A DNA stretch of 60,974 nt, taken from the NCBI GenBank assembly GCA_035310125.1, contig DATGEP010000161.1, positions 1 to 60,974 on the forward strand, in the 5' to 3' direction. The position numbers and the translations under genes were made by a program. Positions 35,589 through 44,034 of this stretch are shown piece by piece. Every line of letters starts with the position of its first letter. Positions within the stretch are counted from its first letter, which is position 1. The DNA is from DATGEP01 sp035310125. GTDB taxonomy: Bacteria > Chloroflexota > Ktedonobacteria > Ktedonobacterales > JADMIN01. The notes beneath the pieces were generated by a model. That model saw only the letters and a list, made by a program, of their open reading frames with translations, did not search any database and was not told where the DNA came from.

Positions 35589-36569
35589 CTATGCGCGGAC
35601 ACTCTCTTCCCCAGGCGCGGCGGAGGCGCCGCTCAGAGGCGCGCCCAAGAACTGGGCTAACTGGCTTGCCACCGCTTGCGGCGCATCTAGCCATGCCATA
35701 TGTCCTGCATCGGGGATGATCTCCAGGCGTGCCTGAGGAATGAACTGGCACAATTCCTGGCCCCAGACTGGTGAGCAAAAGTCACGATCGCCCCAGAGCA
35801 AGAGCACAGGACACTGGATCCCCGATAGCTCAGGCCGAAGCGCATACATGAGCCGAGGAGCTCTCCCAGGAGACCTGGTCTGCTCGAGCATACTCAACCA
35901 GGCACGCTGAGCGCCCGGCAGAATCGCTCCCGCATGCGCCATATCCAGGAAGGCCTCTGAAAGCCGCTCTGGATGCGCCACCACCATCCGCAGGTGTTGC
36001 CGCGCCTTTGCTCGTCGTGGCTTGAGCGCTGTCATGTAGAGTAGCCGGTTGATCCCTGGCGTGCTTAGGAGACGATGCGTGAATGAGGGGCGTGCCGAGC
36101 TGCCAGCCGGCTCACCTACCAGGGCCACGCGTTCCACGCGCTCGGGATGCGCCAGCGCAAAGAGCAGCGCCCAGTAGCCTCCCATTGAGTTTCCGATAAG
36201 ATTCACTCGCGGCAAACCCAACCCATCCATCACCTGGCTGATAAAGGCGACCGCATGCTCGCGGAACGGCACACCACGGTAGTCCAGTTTGTCCGAGAAG
36301 CCACATCCGGGCCGGTCGGGCGCATAGAGCTGGAAATCATGCTGGAGGAGTTTGAGCAGCGGCATCCAGCCCGCCGCGACGCTGTTTCCGCCATGGATCA
36401 GCAGGACTGGTGGCGCACCCTCTTTGCCCACCTTCAAGACATGGACACGCCCAATGCGCGTGGCGGGTTCTTGAGTGTCAATGGTCAGGAAGCTTGACGT
36501 GGCGTGTGTGCCGGTCTCCTCAAATACCCGCGCTTGCGCCGCCGCGAAACGATCTTCGGCGATTCCCAT
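35589..36569 (-). CDS. Alpha/beta-fold hydrolase
   Basis: 326 residues. Oxyanion motif LLIHGGNS, APDRPGCGFSD, nucleophile elbow GNSMGGYWALL (Ser), acid Asp in LLWGDRDFCSPV and His in PDAGHMAWLD. Typical of the esterase/epoxide hydrolase/C-C hydrolase group; substrate unknown. ATG 36569 follows GGAGG by 6 bases. It is divergent from a TetR regulator with overlapping promoters, so the regulator probably controls it. Confidence 0.88.
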   Translation of the reverse strand: MGIAEDRFAAAQARVFEETGTHATSSFLTIDTQEPATRIGRVHVLKVGKEGAPPVLLIHGGNSVAAGWMPLLKLLQHDFQLYAPDRPGCGFSDKLDYRGVPFREHAVAFISQVMDGLGLPRVNLIGNSMGGYWALLFALAHPERVERVALVGEPAGSSARPSFTHRLLSTPGINRLLYMTALKPRRAKARQHLRMVVAHPERLSEAFLDMAHAGAILPGAQRAWLSMLEQTRSPGRAPRLMYALRPELSGIQCPVLLLWGDRDFCSPVWGQELCQFIPQARLEIIPDAGHMAWLDAPQAVASQLAQFLGAPLSGASAAPGEESVRA

Positions 36570-36614
36570 GCTGGTCCTCCGCCGCCTTTCGGCATATGCA
36601 GCTATATTCAATAT

Positions 36615-36647
36615 TTGATAGTATAGTTATTATTGTGCTATAGTCAA
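36615..36647. promoter_or_regulatory. Overlapping divergent promoters of the hydrolase and tetR genes
   Basis: Plus strand: TTGATA (36615-36620), 18 bases, TATAGT (36639-36644). Minus strand: TTGACT (36647-36642), 16 bases, TATACT (36625-36620). The two promoters occupy the same AT-rich 33 bases in an otherwise GC-rich sequence. Imperfect TGATAGTATAG/CTATAGTCA symmetry suggests a TetR operator there (inference). The plus-strand start is predicted at or next to the tetR ATG. Confidence 0.65.
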
Positions 36648-36651
36648 GAGC

Positions 36652-37281
36652 ATGAGCGATCATGCCAGCCGCAAATATCACTCGCCGCGCCGTCAACAGC
36701 AGGCTGAGGCCACGCGCACCGCGATCGTACACGCCGCCCGCAAGCTCTTCGCGGAACAAGGCTACCAGGCGACGACCTTGCAGGCCATCGCGCGGGAGGC
36801 GGAGGTGTCGGTCCCGACGCTCTACGCGGTCTTCGGCTCAAAGGCGGCGATTCTGTCCGCGTTGGTCAAGTCCGCCGGGGCGGATGAAGATATTCGCTCT
36901 TTGGCGGGCGCTGCTTTTGCGGAGCAGGATCCGTGGCAGCAGCTTCGGCTTGCAGCGCGGGTCATCCGCTCCATCCATGAGCGCGATAGCGACATTGGGG
37001 ATCTGCTCTGGCAGGCAGGCAGTGGCGATCCTGATCTGGCGGCTGTCTGGCGACAGAGCCATCAGCAACAACTGGCCCGCCAGGGTGAGCTGATGGAAGT
37101 GCTCGCGCAGAAAGGGGCGCTGAAACCAGCGCTCACCGTCGAAGCGGCGACGGATATTCACTGGGCCTTAAGTAGTTCAGGGGTCTACCGACTCTTAGTA
37201 CGAGAACGATGCTGGACGCCACAGCGCTACCAGGAATGGCTCGCCGACACCACGGCAAGGTTGCTCCTGCGCGAACCATAG
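36652..37281 (+). CDS. TetR-family transcriptional regulator
   Basis: 209 residues. N-terminal HTH: RTAIVHAARKLFAEQGYQAT, then LQAIAREAEVSVPTLYAVFGS, the TetR consensus including the recognition helix. The C-terminal ligand-binding half is helical with no recognisable ligand signature. Divergent from the alpha/beta hydrolase gene; probably represses that gene and itself through the shared region. The transcript is predicted to be leaderless or nearly so, since the -10 ends 7 bases before the ATG and no RBS is seen. Confidence 0.92.
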   Translation: MSDHASRKYHSPRRQQQAEATRTAIVHAARKLFAEQGYQATTLQAIAREAEVSVPTLYAVFGSKAAILSALVKSAGADEDIRSLAGAAFAEQDPWQQLRLAARVIRSIHERDSDIGDLLWQAGSGDPDLAAVWRQSHQQQLARQGELMEVLAQKGALKPALTVEAATDIHWALSSSGVYRLLVRERCWTPQRYQEWLADTTARLLLREP

Positions 37282-37497
37282 CACGCGAGCCAGTGGGCGA
37301 GTCCACGTACCCACGGACGTTTCATGCCGGTTCTCACCCCCAATTCTACGGCACGCTACCGCGTTCGATGTCGAGTCCATAACAGGCTCCAAACCTGATG
37401 GCACTGACCATTCGTTCTGGATTGGCTGCCGCACGGTCTATGATATGATTCTGGCTGACCGCTAATCCATCGGTATTTTTCTGGAGGAGGAGCCATC

Positions 37498-38004
37498 GTG
37501 ACTATTCGCGTACTCACCGAACCCGACGCCGAAACATACCAGGCGCTGCGGCTGCGCTCCCTGAAAGAAGATCCTGATCCATTCGGCGCCACCTATGACG
37601 AGTGGGTCAACCGCCCTATGGCACAGGTGACTGAGCGCCTGCGCAATGCCACCCCTGAAGCGTACCTGCTTGGTGCATTCGAGGGCGACACCCTCGCTGG
37701 TATCATTGCCTTCACCCGCGACACGATGCGCAAATTTCGTCACAAGGGCAGCATCACGAGCATGTACGTCGCCCCTGAAGCGCGCGGCAAAGGACTTGCC
37801 CGCGCTTTGCTCATAGACGTCATCGCCCGCGGACGCGAGCTGGCTGGCTTGGAGCAGATCACACTCTCCGTCGTGAGCGACAACACCGCCGCGCGCAACC
37901 TCTATCTCTCCGCTGGCTTCGAAATCTTTGGCACCGAGCGCCACGCCATGAAAGACGGCGACCGCTACCTCGACGAAGACTTCATGGTCTACTGGCTGGC
38001 GTAG
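37498..38004 (+). CDS. GNAT-family N-acetyltransferase
   Basis: 168 residues. Acetyl-CoA binding motif A: ITSMYVAPEARGKGLARALL (the R/Q-x2-G-x-G/A loop), and motif B SVVSDNTAARNLYLSAGFE. Substrate not identifiable; it resembles ribosomal-protein or small-molecule acetyltransferases. GTG 37498 is preceded by GGAGGAGGAG. The upstream gap 37282-37497 holds a possible weak promoter, TTCTGG-18-TATGAT, ending at 37444. Confidence 0.9.
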   Translation: MTIRVLTEPDAETYQALRLRSLKEDPDPFGATYDEWVNRPMAQVTERLRNATPEAYLLGAFEGDTLAGIIAFTRDTMRKFRHKGSITSMYVAPEARGKGLARALLIDVIARGRELAGLEQITLSVVSDNTAARNLYLSAGFEIFGTERHAMKDGDRYLDEDFMVYWLA

Positions 38005-38090
38005 CTGCCCTGCCAGGGTGGCGCTCGCGTTTCGTGACGGTATCTGCCGGTGGCTGGCCGGAATTCCCGCCCGCACGCCGCGTTTACACA

Positions 38091-38099
38091 TGCTACACT
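38091..38099 (+). promoter_or_regulatory. Extended -10 promoter candidate before the repeat leader
   Basis: TGC-TACACT followed by GTACACACA. If used, the transcript would begin near 38106 and carry all three repeat copies at 38217-38363 in its leader before the amidohydrolase gene. Confidence 0.35.
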
Positions 38100-38216
38100 G
38101 TACACACAGCGGCCCTCGGCAATGATCCTTCCCCGTCCGCGGAGTGAAGGACATGGCCTGTCGCGCCCATCTGTGGCCCTTGCTCTATCGTGTGAGGAAC
38201 GTGAAGCTCACCATCG

Positions 38217-38363
38217 CGGCAGAATCGGCAACCGGCATGCACCATGTTCCAGTGGCAGCGAATAGAAGGAAAAACTGAAATTCCGGCAGAATCGGCAACC
38301 GCCCTCCCCTCGCGGGAGAGGAGCTGGGAATGAGGTTCCATTTTCCGGCAGAATCGGCAACCG
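38217..38363. repeat. Three copies of the CGGCAGAATCGGCAACCG element
   Basis: Identical 18-base copies start at 38217, 38284 and 38346 (steps of 67 and 62 bases). Copies two and three share a longer 23-base identity beginning with TTCC. They are the reverse complement of the GTTGCCGATTCTGCCG element repeated in the gene at 45483-46907. Each copy is itself a direct repeat (CGGCA, 9-base step). Here they are not in a credible gene. Confidence 0.85.
38302..38339. repeat. REP-like element with CTCGCGGGAGAG hairpin
   Basis: CCCTCCCCTCGCGGGAGAGG followed by AGCTGGGAATGAGGTTCC. The same arrangement (a CTC/GAG hairpin and an ending GGGAnTGAGGTTCC) occurs, mutated, within polA at 59221-59265 on the opposite strand. 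Confidence 0.6.
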
Positions 38364-38437
38364 CCTCCCGCTCGCGGCGCGCAGTAGTGGAAGAGATGCG
38401 GTCCCTTCGTGGGGGCCGCGACATTTGGAGGTAGCAC

Positions 38438-39757
38438 ATGACCAGCCCGCATCCCGCCTGGAATGGCCCGGTCGCCATTACGGGCGCCCGGCTCATAGAC
38501 GGCACCGGCGCCGATCCCATCGAAGATGCCACGCTTGTCTTTGAGGGCAAGCGCATCCTTGCCGCCGGCCAGCGCTCGAATGTGACGATTCCAACCGGCG
38601 CTACGGTCATCGAAGCGGGCGGGAGAACGCTGCTACCTGGCCTCATAGATTGCCACGTCCATCTAGCCGGACAGTGGGGCTACGATCTCCTGCGCTCCTT
38701 CATGACTTCTCCATCGCTCTCGCTGCTGCATGCCGTCCCCAATGCGCGAGCCACGCTGGAGGCCGGCATCACCACCGTTCGCGACGCGGGCCTCACCCCG
38801 GCGGGCGTCAAGCACGCCATCGAGCAAGGGCTCTTTCCCGGCCCGCGCATGCTCGTTGCCGTCAGCCTTCTCTCCCAGACCGGTGGCCACGGCGACGGCT
38901 TCCTCCCGTGCTGCTTCGCGGACCTCAGTCGCTTTCCCGCTGGTCGGGCTATCGGGCACGATGTACCTACCGGTGTGGTGGATGGAGTCGAGGACATGCG
39001 CCACAAGGTACGCGAAGTCCTGCGTGCCGGCGCCGACTGGATCAAGCTCTGCACCAGTGGTGGAGTTCTCTCTGCCAGCGATTCGCCTCACTCCGCTCAG
39101 TTCACCATCGAGGAGATTGCAGTTGCCGTCTATGAAGCTGGCGCTCAGGAAAAGCGCTGTATGGCACACGCACAGAGCAATCGCGGCATCAAGAACGCCA
39201 TTGAGGCCGGAATTGCCAGCATCGAGCATGGCATCTACCTGGATGACGAAGCTATTCAGATGATGCTGGATCGCGGCGTCTATCTCGTACCCACCCTCGT
39301 CGCCCCGCAGGACGTTCTGGACGAGGCTGAGGCTCATCCTGGCAGGATTCCCGACTATGCAATCGAGAAGAGCCGTCAGGTCATGATGGCGCACCGCGAA
39401 AGTTTCCGCCGCGCCGTCTCCGCTGGTGTCAAGATTGCTATGGGCACCGATTCCGGCGTTGGGCCGCATGGCCGCAACGCGCGCGAGCTGGCTTTCATGG
39501 TCGAGCACGGCGGGATGACCCCGATGCAGTCCATCGTCGCCTCCACGCTATCCGCTGCTCAGCTTCTCCGCCTGGACGAACGGGTTGGCACCCTCGCTCC
39601 CGGCAAACTCGCGGACCTGTTGCTCGTGGACGGCGACCCGCTGGCCGATATTCGCGTGCTGGCCGACAGATCGAAGCTCGCCCTGGTCCTGAAGGAGGGC
39701 ACGCCTGCCGTCACTCAGCTCGCGCTGACCACTCATTCCGCTGCCGTTTCAGCCTGA
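38438..39757 (+). CDS. Metal-dependent amidohydrolase (imidazolonepropionase/prolidase-like)
   Basis: 439 residues. TIM-barrel amidohydrolase: N-terminal GARLIDGTGADPIEDA beta-sandwich, metal-binding LPGLIDCHVHLAG (HxH), carboxy-Lys candidate in ADWIKLCTSGG, His in MAHAQS, HGIYLDDEAI, catalytic Asp in MGTDSGVGPHG, and an ending GTLAPGKLADLLLVDGDPL. Such proteins hydrolyse dipeptides (Xaa-Pro, Xaa-Arg), imidazolones or related amides; the exact substrate is not visible. GGAGG lies 7 bases before the ATG. Next to it, in the same direction, are an RpiB-like and an OsmC gene. Confidence 0.88.
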   Translation: MTSPHPAWNGPVAITGARLIDGTGADPIEDATLVFEGKRILAAGQRSNVTIPTGATVIEAGGRTLLPGLIDCHVHLAGQWGYDLLRSFMTSPSLSLLHAVPNARATLEAGITTVRDAGLTPAGVKHAIEQGLFPGPRMLVAVSLLSQTGGHGDGFLPCCFADLSRFPAGRAIGHDVPTGVVDGVEDMRHKVREVLRAGADWIKLCTSGGVLSASDSPHSAQFTIEEIAVAVYEAGAQEKRCMAHAQSNRGIKNAIEAGIASIEHGIYLDDEAIQMMLDRGVYLVPTLVAPQDVLDEAEAHPGRIPDYAIEKSRQVMMAHRESFRRAVSAGVKIAMGTDSGVGPHGRNARELAFMVEHGGMTPMQSIVASTLSAAQLLRLDERVGTLAPGKLADLLLVDGDPLADIRVLADRSKLALVLKEGTPAVTQLALTTHSAAVSA

Positions 39758-39772
39758 ACAGGAGCGCGCCGC

Positions 39773-40249
39773 ATGAAGATCGCCATCGGGAGCGACGAGC
39801 GCACCCATCTCACTGAGGTGCTGGTGGAGGAGTTGCGGCGTCGCGGACATGAGGCGCTGCTCTTTGGACCGCTCGCCACGGATTCCGCGGCGAGCGACTG
39901 GCCGGTGGTCTGTGGTGATGTTGCTCGCGCCGTTGCGTCTGGGCAGGCCGACGAAGGCATTGTCTGTTGCTGGACCGGCACCGGCGCCACGATTGCCGCC
40001 AATAAAGTGCCGCGTATTCGTGCCGCCCTCTGCCACGACGCCGAGACCGCACGTGGCGCACGTGTCTGGAATCACGCCAATGTGCTTGCACTGAGCCTTC
40101 GCGCGACACCAGAGGCCGTCGCCAGAGAAATCCTCGATGCATGGTTCTCCACGCCATACTCTGACGACGAATGGAATCTCCGGCAAATCGAACGCATCCG
40201 CTCGCTTGAAGATTCGGCACAGTCTCTGCGGCGAACAGAGATTCCGTAG
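39773..40249 (+). CDS. RpiB/LacAB-family sugar-phosphate isomerase
   Basis: 158 residues. The family interconverts aldose and ketose phosphates (ribose-5-P, allose-6-P, galactose-6-P). GIVCCWTGTGATIAANK matches GILxCGTGIGMSIAANK with the catalytic Cys kept but Gly replaced by Trp after it, followed by RIRAALCHD and NHANVLALS. The N-terminus IAIGSDERTHLTEVLVEEL lacks the usual His of GSDHAG. It may therefore differ in substrate. It starts 16 bases after the amidohydrolase gene. Confidence 0.85.
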   Translation: MKIAIGSDERTHLTEVLVEELRRRGHEALLFGPLATDSAASDWPVVCGDVARAVASGQADEGIVCCWTGTGATIAANKVPRIRAALCHDAETARGARVWNHANVLALSLRATPEAVAREILDAWFSTPYSDDEWNLRQIERIRSLEDSAQSLRRTEIP

Positions 40250-40301
40250 ACCAAAATCAGGCGCGCCGTATCGGTGGCGCCCCAACACTGGAGGTATTCC
40301 C

Positions 40302-40742
40302 ATGGCACTCGCCGAGCGGCGCGCGGACGCAACCTGGCAGGGCAATCTCACGGAAGGACAGGGCATTATCAACTCCGGCAGCGGCGCACTAAGCCAGCTT
40401 GCCGTCACATGGGCATCCAGAACTGAACGCTCCGATGGCAAGACCAGCCCGGAGGAGCTGATCGCTGCCGCTCATGCCGCCTGTTACGCTATGGCTTTTT
40501 CAAACACGCTCTCCAGGGCGGGAACGCCCCCACAGCAGCTCCATGTCAATGCGGTTTGCACGCTGGACCGCACCGATACCGGCGTCAAGATCGGCAGTGT
40601 GACGCTCGACGTCACCGGAACCGTACCCGGATTGGATGAGGCTGGATTCGAGGCTGCCGCGCGCCAGGCGGAGCAAAGCTGCCCCGTCTCGAATGCGCTA
40701 CGCAATAACGTGGCGATCACCGTGAACGCCCATCTCGGCTGA
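40302..40742 (+). CDS. OsmC-family peroxiredoxin
   Basis: 146 residues. Thiol-dependent reduction of organic hydroperoxides. Cys residues of the family are present: HAACYAMAFS (near residue 63) and QSCPVSNAL (near residue 127), plus TSPEELIAAA. This fits the OsmC rather than the Ohr subgroup (SPEELLAAAHAACF pattern). GGAGG lies 7 bases before the ATG at 40302; the frame running back to 40137 is inside the previous gene. Confidence 0.93.
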   Translation: MALAERRADATWQGNLTEGQGIINSGSGALSQLAVTWASRTERSDGKTSPEELIAAAHAACYAMAFSNTLSRAGTPPQQLHVNAVCTLDRTDTGVKIGSVTLDVTGTVPGLDEAGFEAAARQAEQSCPVSNALRNNVAITVNAHLG

Positions 40743-40748
40743 GCTCGC

Positions 40749-40778
40749 TTGACGCATGGCTAGAGCGTGCGCTACACT
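40749..40778 (+). promoter_or_regulatory. Promoter of the proS T-box leader
   Basis: TTGACG (40749-40754), an 18-base spacer, TACACT (40773-40778). The predicted start near 40785 agrees with the beginning of the T-box leader. Confidence 0.65.
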
Positions 40779-40784
40779 GACGGC

Positions 40785-41121
40785 GGTGGGATATTCAGTA
40801 TCCCCACAACTCGAACAAACCGCAGACCGGGACAAGTAGACGCGAGCACCCCACATGCAGCGAGCCGGGCAGGTGAGAGCCGGCGTGGAACTCCGTCGAA
40901 ACCGACCCGTGAGCCGCGAGCGAACCCTCTCCTGAACCCAGAGGCCGAAGCTCGACGGATGTCCACCGTTATCACAGGACGCCAAACCGGCCAGCGCCGA
41001 TCGTAAAGCGGCTGCCGGGGCGGGCAGAGAGGATGCGCGTATGGGCGCGCATCCAAGCGAGGTGGTAACGCGGGAGAAAGTCGCCCGCCCTCAGAGCGAG
41101 ATGCTCGGGGGCGGGCTTTTT
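40785..41121 (+). promoter_or_regulatory. T-box riboswitch leader of proS
   Basis: tRNA-sensing leader. Seen: a stem I segment with GGGACAAGTAGACGCGAG and GGTGAGAGCCGG, the T-box bulge AGGTGGTAACGCGGG (41060-41074; UGGU fits a tRNA with A at the discriminator), and a terminator GCCCGCCC (41083-41090) / GGGCGGGC (41109-41116) followed by TTTTT (41117-41121). CCG at 40893-40895, within GGAACTCCGTCG, is a possible proline specifier, fitting the prolyl-tRNA synthetase downstream. Uncharged tRNA-Pro should stabilise the antiterminator and permit proS expression. Confidence 0.88.
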
Positions 41122-41226
41122 GCTGTTTCGTGCGCTGGTGTGGCCATGCCGAAAGACGCGAGCGCAGGTAACAGCTCGCTGGGGTGCGCCGCCGATGATG
41201 GCCCATACGCTGCTATAGGAGAAAAC

Positions 41227-42681
41227 ATGAGTGACGCCAAGTTTGTAGAAGATCTGGTAGACAAAGACGACTTCGCGCAGTGGTATCTCAATCTCGTCTA
41301 TAAGGCGGGCCTCGCCGACGAGTCGCCGGTGCGCGGATGTATGACGATCAAGCCGTATGGCTATGCGCTCTGGGAGAACATGCAGCGCGCGATGGACGAT
41401 CGCATTAAGGCGACGGGGCATGAAAACGCCTACTTTCCACTGTTCATTCCCAGCAGTTTTCTGGAGCGTGAGGCAGAGCATGTCGAGGGGTTCGCGCCGG
41501 AGGTTGCTGTGGTGACGCGGGCCGGCGGCGAGGAGCTGACTGAGCCGCTCGTGGTGCGTCCAACCTCGGAGACGCTCATTGGGCATATGTATGCCAAGTG
41601 GGTGCAGAGCTACCGCGATCTGCCACTGCTGCTCAATCAATGGTGCAACGTCGTGCGGTGGGAGAAGCGAACACGCCCGTTCCTGCGCACCACGGAATTC
41701 CTGTGGCAGGAAGGGCACACCGTCCACCGGACGGAGGAAGACGCCGAGCGTGAGACGCTGCTGATCCTCACTGATGTGTACCTTGACTTCTTCTTACGGG
41801 AGCTTGCGATTCCGGGCATTCCTGGCCTAAAAACCGAGAGCCAGAAGTTCCCCGGTGCGCTGCGAACATATACCATCGAGGCCATGATGGGTGATGGGAA
41901 GGCTTTGCAATCGGCCACGTCGCACAATCTGGGGCAGAACTTCGCGCATAGCTTCGACATCAAGTTTCAGGATGCCGACGGCGATGTCAAGCATGCCTGG
42001 ACGACGAGCTGGGGATCGAGCACGCGGATGGTTGGTGGTCTCATCATGGTCCACGGCGACGAGTCCGGACTGCGCATGCCACCGCGCGTGGCGCCGATTC
42101 AGGCGATGATTGTGCCAATCTGGCGCAAAGAAGCGGAGCGCGAGAAGGTGGCGGAGTTGGTCGAGGAGGTCGAGCGGGCGCTGCGAGGGGCCGGAGTGCG
42201 CGTGCGGGCGGACTGGCGCGAGGAGCGGCCTGGCTTCAAGTACAACGACTGGGAGCTGAAGGGCGTGCCGATACGCATCGAGATTGGCCCGCGCGACGCT
42301 CAGAACGGTCAAGTGGTGCTGGTGCCTCGTACCAATCGCGCCGCGAAGGAGTCAGTGAGCAAAGACGCGGTGGCACAACGGGTGCCAGAACTGTTGGGCG
42401 AGATCCACCAGACGCTATTCGACTCCGCGCTGGCCTTCCGCAAGAGCCGTACCTATCAGGTGACCAGCTATGACGAGTTCCGTGAGATCATGGCGGACAA
42501 GCAGCGGTTGGGCTTCATCGAGGCATGGTGGTGCGGCGACGGCGACTGCGAGGCGGTCATTAAAGACGACACACAGGCGACGATTCGCTGTCTGCCGCTG
42601 GAACACCCTGAAGGGTCGGGGCTGTGCGTGCGCTGTGGACGACCCGCGGACGCATGGGCGATCTTCGCTAAGGCGTATTAG
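41227..42681 (+). CDS. proS: Prolyl-tRNA synthetase, archaeal/eukaryotic type
   Basis: Class II aminoacyl-tRNA synthetase charging tRNA-Pro, 484 residues. Motif 2 RWEKRTRPFLRTTEFLWQEG, VRPTSETLIGHMY, HGDESGLRMPPRVAP (motif 3 region), an anticodon-binding domain, and a C-terminal Zn domain with WWCGDGDC and LCVRCGRPA. It lacks the YbaK-like insertion domain of the classical bacterial ProS, so it is the type also found in Thermus and Mycoplasma. ATG 41227 has AGGAG 5 bases upstream. Controlled by the T-box leader. Confidence 0.96.
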   Translation: MSDAKFVEDLVDKDDFAQWYLNLVYKAGLADESPVRGCMTIKPYGYALWENMQRAMDDRIKATGHENAYFPLFIPSSFLEREAEHVEGFAPEVAVVTRAGGEELTEPLVVRPTSETLIGHMYAKWVQSYRDLPLLLNQWCNVVRWEKRTRPFLRTTEFLWQEGHTVHRTEEDAERETLLILTDVYLDFFLRELAIPGIPGLKTESQKFPGALRTYTIEAMMGDGKALQSATSHNLGQNFAHSFDIKFQDADGDVKHAWTTSWGSSTRMVGGLIMVHGDESGLRMPPRVAPIQAMIVPIWRKEAEREKVAELVEEVERALRGAGVRVRADWREERPGFKYNDWELKGVPIRIEIGPRDAQNGQVVLVPRTNRAAKESVSKDAVAQRVPELLGEIHQTLFDSALAFRKSRTYQVTSYDEFREIMADKQRLGFIEAWWCGDGDCEAVIKDDTQATIRCLPLEHPEGSGLCVRCGRPADAWAIFAKAY

Positions 42682-42711
42682 CATCAGTGGCGGATACTTT
42701 GCATGGCAACG

Positions 42712-42717
42712 TATAAT
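42712..42717 (+). promoter_or_regulatory. -10 candidate before the TrkA pair
   Basis: A consensus TATAAT with no recognisable -35, 89 bases before the ATG at 42806. A small GTGTC/GACAC hairpin follows. Confidence 0.3.
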
Positions 42718-42805
42718 TGCGCAGGTGTCGCTCGTTGACACCGATTGATGTGCCGACATACATGAGTATCTCGGCATCTCCGGTATTTCCGGAGGAGAGG
42801 ATCCC

Positions 42806-43300
42806 ATGAAACTCGTTATCCTGGGCTGCGGGCGCGTTGGCGCCACGTTGGCGCAATTGTTGATCGCTGAGAATCACGATGTGACGATCATTGATCAAAA
42901 CGGTGATGCGTTCAGCCGGTTGGGCCAGGATTTTCCACAAGAGAAGACCGTAATTGGCGACGGCACTGATGAGGATGTGCTGCGGCGGGCGGGATTGCCC
43001 AGCGCGGACGCATTCGTTGCCGTGACCAACGGCGATAATCGCAACATTCTCGCGTCGCAGATCGCACAGCACACCTTTGGAGTGCCGAAGGTGATGTGCC
43101 GCATCTATGACCCTATCCGGCAGGAAACATATAATGCGATGGGGCTGGACAGCATCTGTCCCACCATTGTCGGCGCCAAACTATTCCGTGACGCCCTATT
43201 GAATCCGGTAACCCGGCAGACCTCGCCGACCCACTCACTCGCTCAAGGGACAAGCGTGCCACTGACGCGAATGGACCCCAGCCGGGCGGGGTCGAACTAG
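42806..43300 (+). CDS. TrkA-N (RCK) domain potassium-transport regulator
   Basis: 164 residues. Rossmann-type NAD-binding fold: VILGCGRVGATLAQLL at the N-terminus, an acidic residue after the second strand (TIIDQNGD), GDGTDEDVLRRAG, and VAVTNGDNRNILAS. A TrkA-C domain is absent. Such proteins gate Trk/Ktr K+ channels in response to nucleotides. Its partner is the second TrkA gene 27 bases downstream; no membrane subunit (TrkH/KtrB) is in this window. Confidence 0.9.
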   Translation: MKLVILGCGRVGATLAQLLIAENHDVTIIDQNGDAFSRLGQDFPQEKTVIGDGTDEDVLRRAGLPSADAFVAVTNGDNRNILASQIAQHTFGVPKVMCRIYDPIRQETYNAMGLDSICPTIVGAKLFRDALLNPVTRQTSPTHSLAQGTSVPLTRMDPSRAGSN

Positions 43301-43327
43301 CGAGGGAGAGAGGATTCGAGACGACGT

Positions 43328-43993
43328 ATGTACATTCTGATCGGCGGGGGCGGCCAGGTCGGCTACTATCTTGCCAAGGGCTTACTGCAACAGGGCCATG
43401 AGGTGCTGCTGCTGGAGAAGGATGGCCGGCGCGTCCGGCAACTGACCGAGGAGCTCGGTCCGGTGGTTTTCAAGGGCGATGCATGCGAGGCACGGGTGTT
43501 GGCCGAGGTCGGCTGCGACCGCGCCGATCTGGTGATCGCGGTGACGGGTGAGGACGAGGATAATCTCGTGATTTGCCAGGTTGCCAAGGCGCGCTTTCAT
43601 GTGAATCGGACCGTCGCTCGTGTGAATAATCCGCGCAACGATGATCTGTTCAGCAAGCTGGGCATTGACGTGACCGTCAGCCCGACGCGGTCCATTCAGC
43701 ACATCATCGAGGCGGAGATTCCCCATCACAATCTGGTGCCATTGATGACGCTGACCAAGGCTGGGCTGAGTTTGGTGGAGCTGACGATTCCGCCCGATTC
43801 GCCGGCGGCGGGACGGGAGCTGCGGACGATGAACTTACCTTCGTCGGCCAATGTCGCGCTTGTGGTACGAGGCGGGGAGAACATCACGCCCTCGGGCGAT
43901 ACCATAGTGCAGCCGGAAGACCGCATCTTCGCGCTGGTGACGGAGGCGGGCGAGGCGGCGCTGCGCCAGACAATTCTTGGGGAGGAGGAGTAG
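43328..43993 (+). CDS. TrkA-N/TrkA-C potassium-transport regulator
   Basis: 221 residues. TrkA-N half: YILIGGGGQVGYYLAKGLL, LLEKDGRRV, GDACEARVLAEVG and AVTGEDEDNLVICQVA. TrkA-C half from about residue 145: LSLVELTIPPDSPAAGREL and PEDRIFALV, the ligand (c-di-AMP type) domain. With the preceding single-domain TrkA it forms a likely heteromeric gating ring for a Trk/Ktr channel encoded elsewhere. A strong hairpin is not seen after the stop. Confidence 0.92.
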   Translation: MYILIGGGGQVGYYLAKGLLQQGHEVLLLEKDGRRVRQLTEELGPVVFKGDACEARVLAEVGCDRADLVIAVTGEDEDNLVICQVAKARFHVNRTVARVNNPRNDDLFSKLGIDVTVSPTRSIQHIIEAEIPHHNLVPLMTLTKAGLSLVELTIPPDSPAAGRELRTMNLPSSANVALVVRGGENITPSGDTIVQPEDRIFALVTEAGEAALRQTILGEEE

Positions 43994-44034
43994 AACCTCA
44001 CCTTCTCCTCCTTCCCCGACGACCAGAGGTGCGC

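Noticed and set aside
38217..38363. CRISPR-like array of three 18-base repeats
   Set aside because: Only three copies, steps of 67 and 62 bases, the intervening DNA contains a REP-like hairpin, there are no cas genes, and the same word occurs inside a coding gene.
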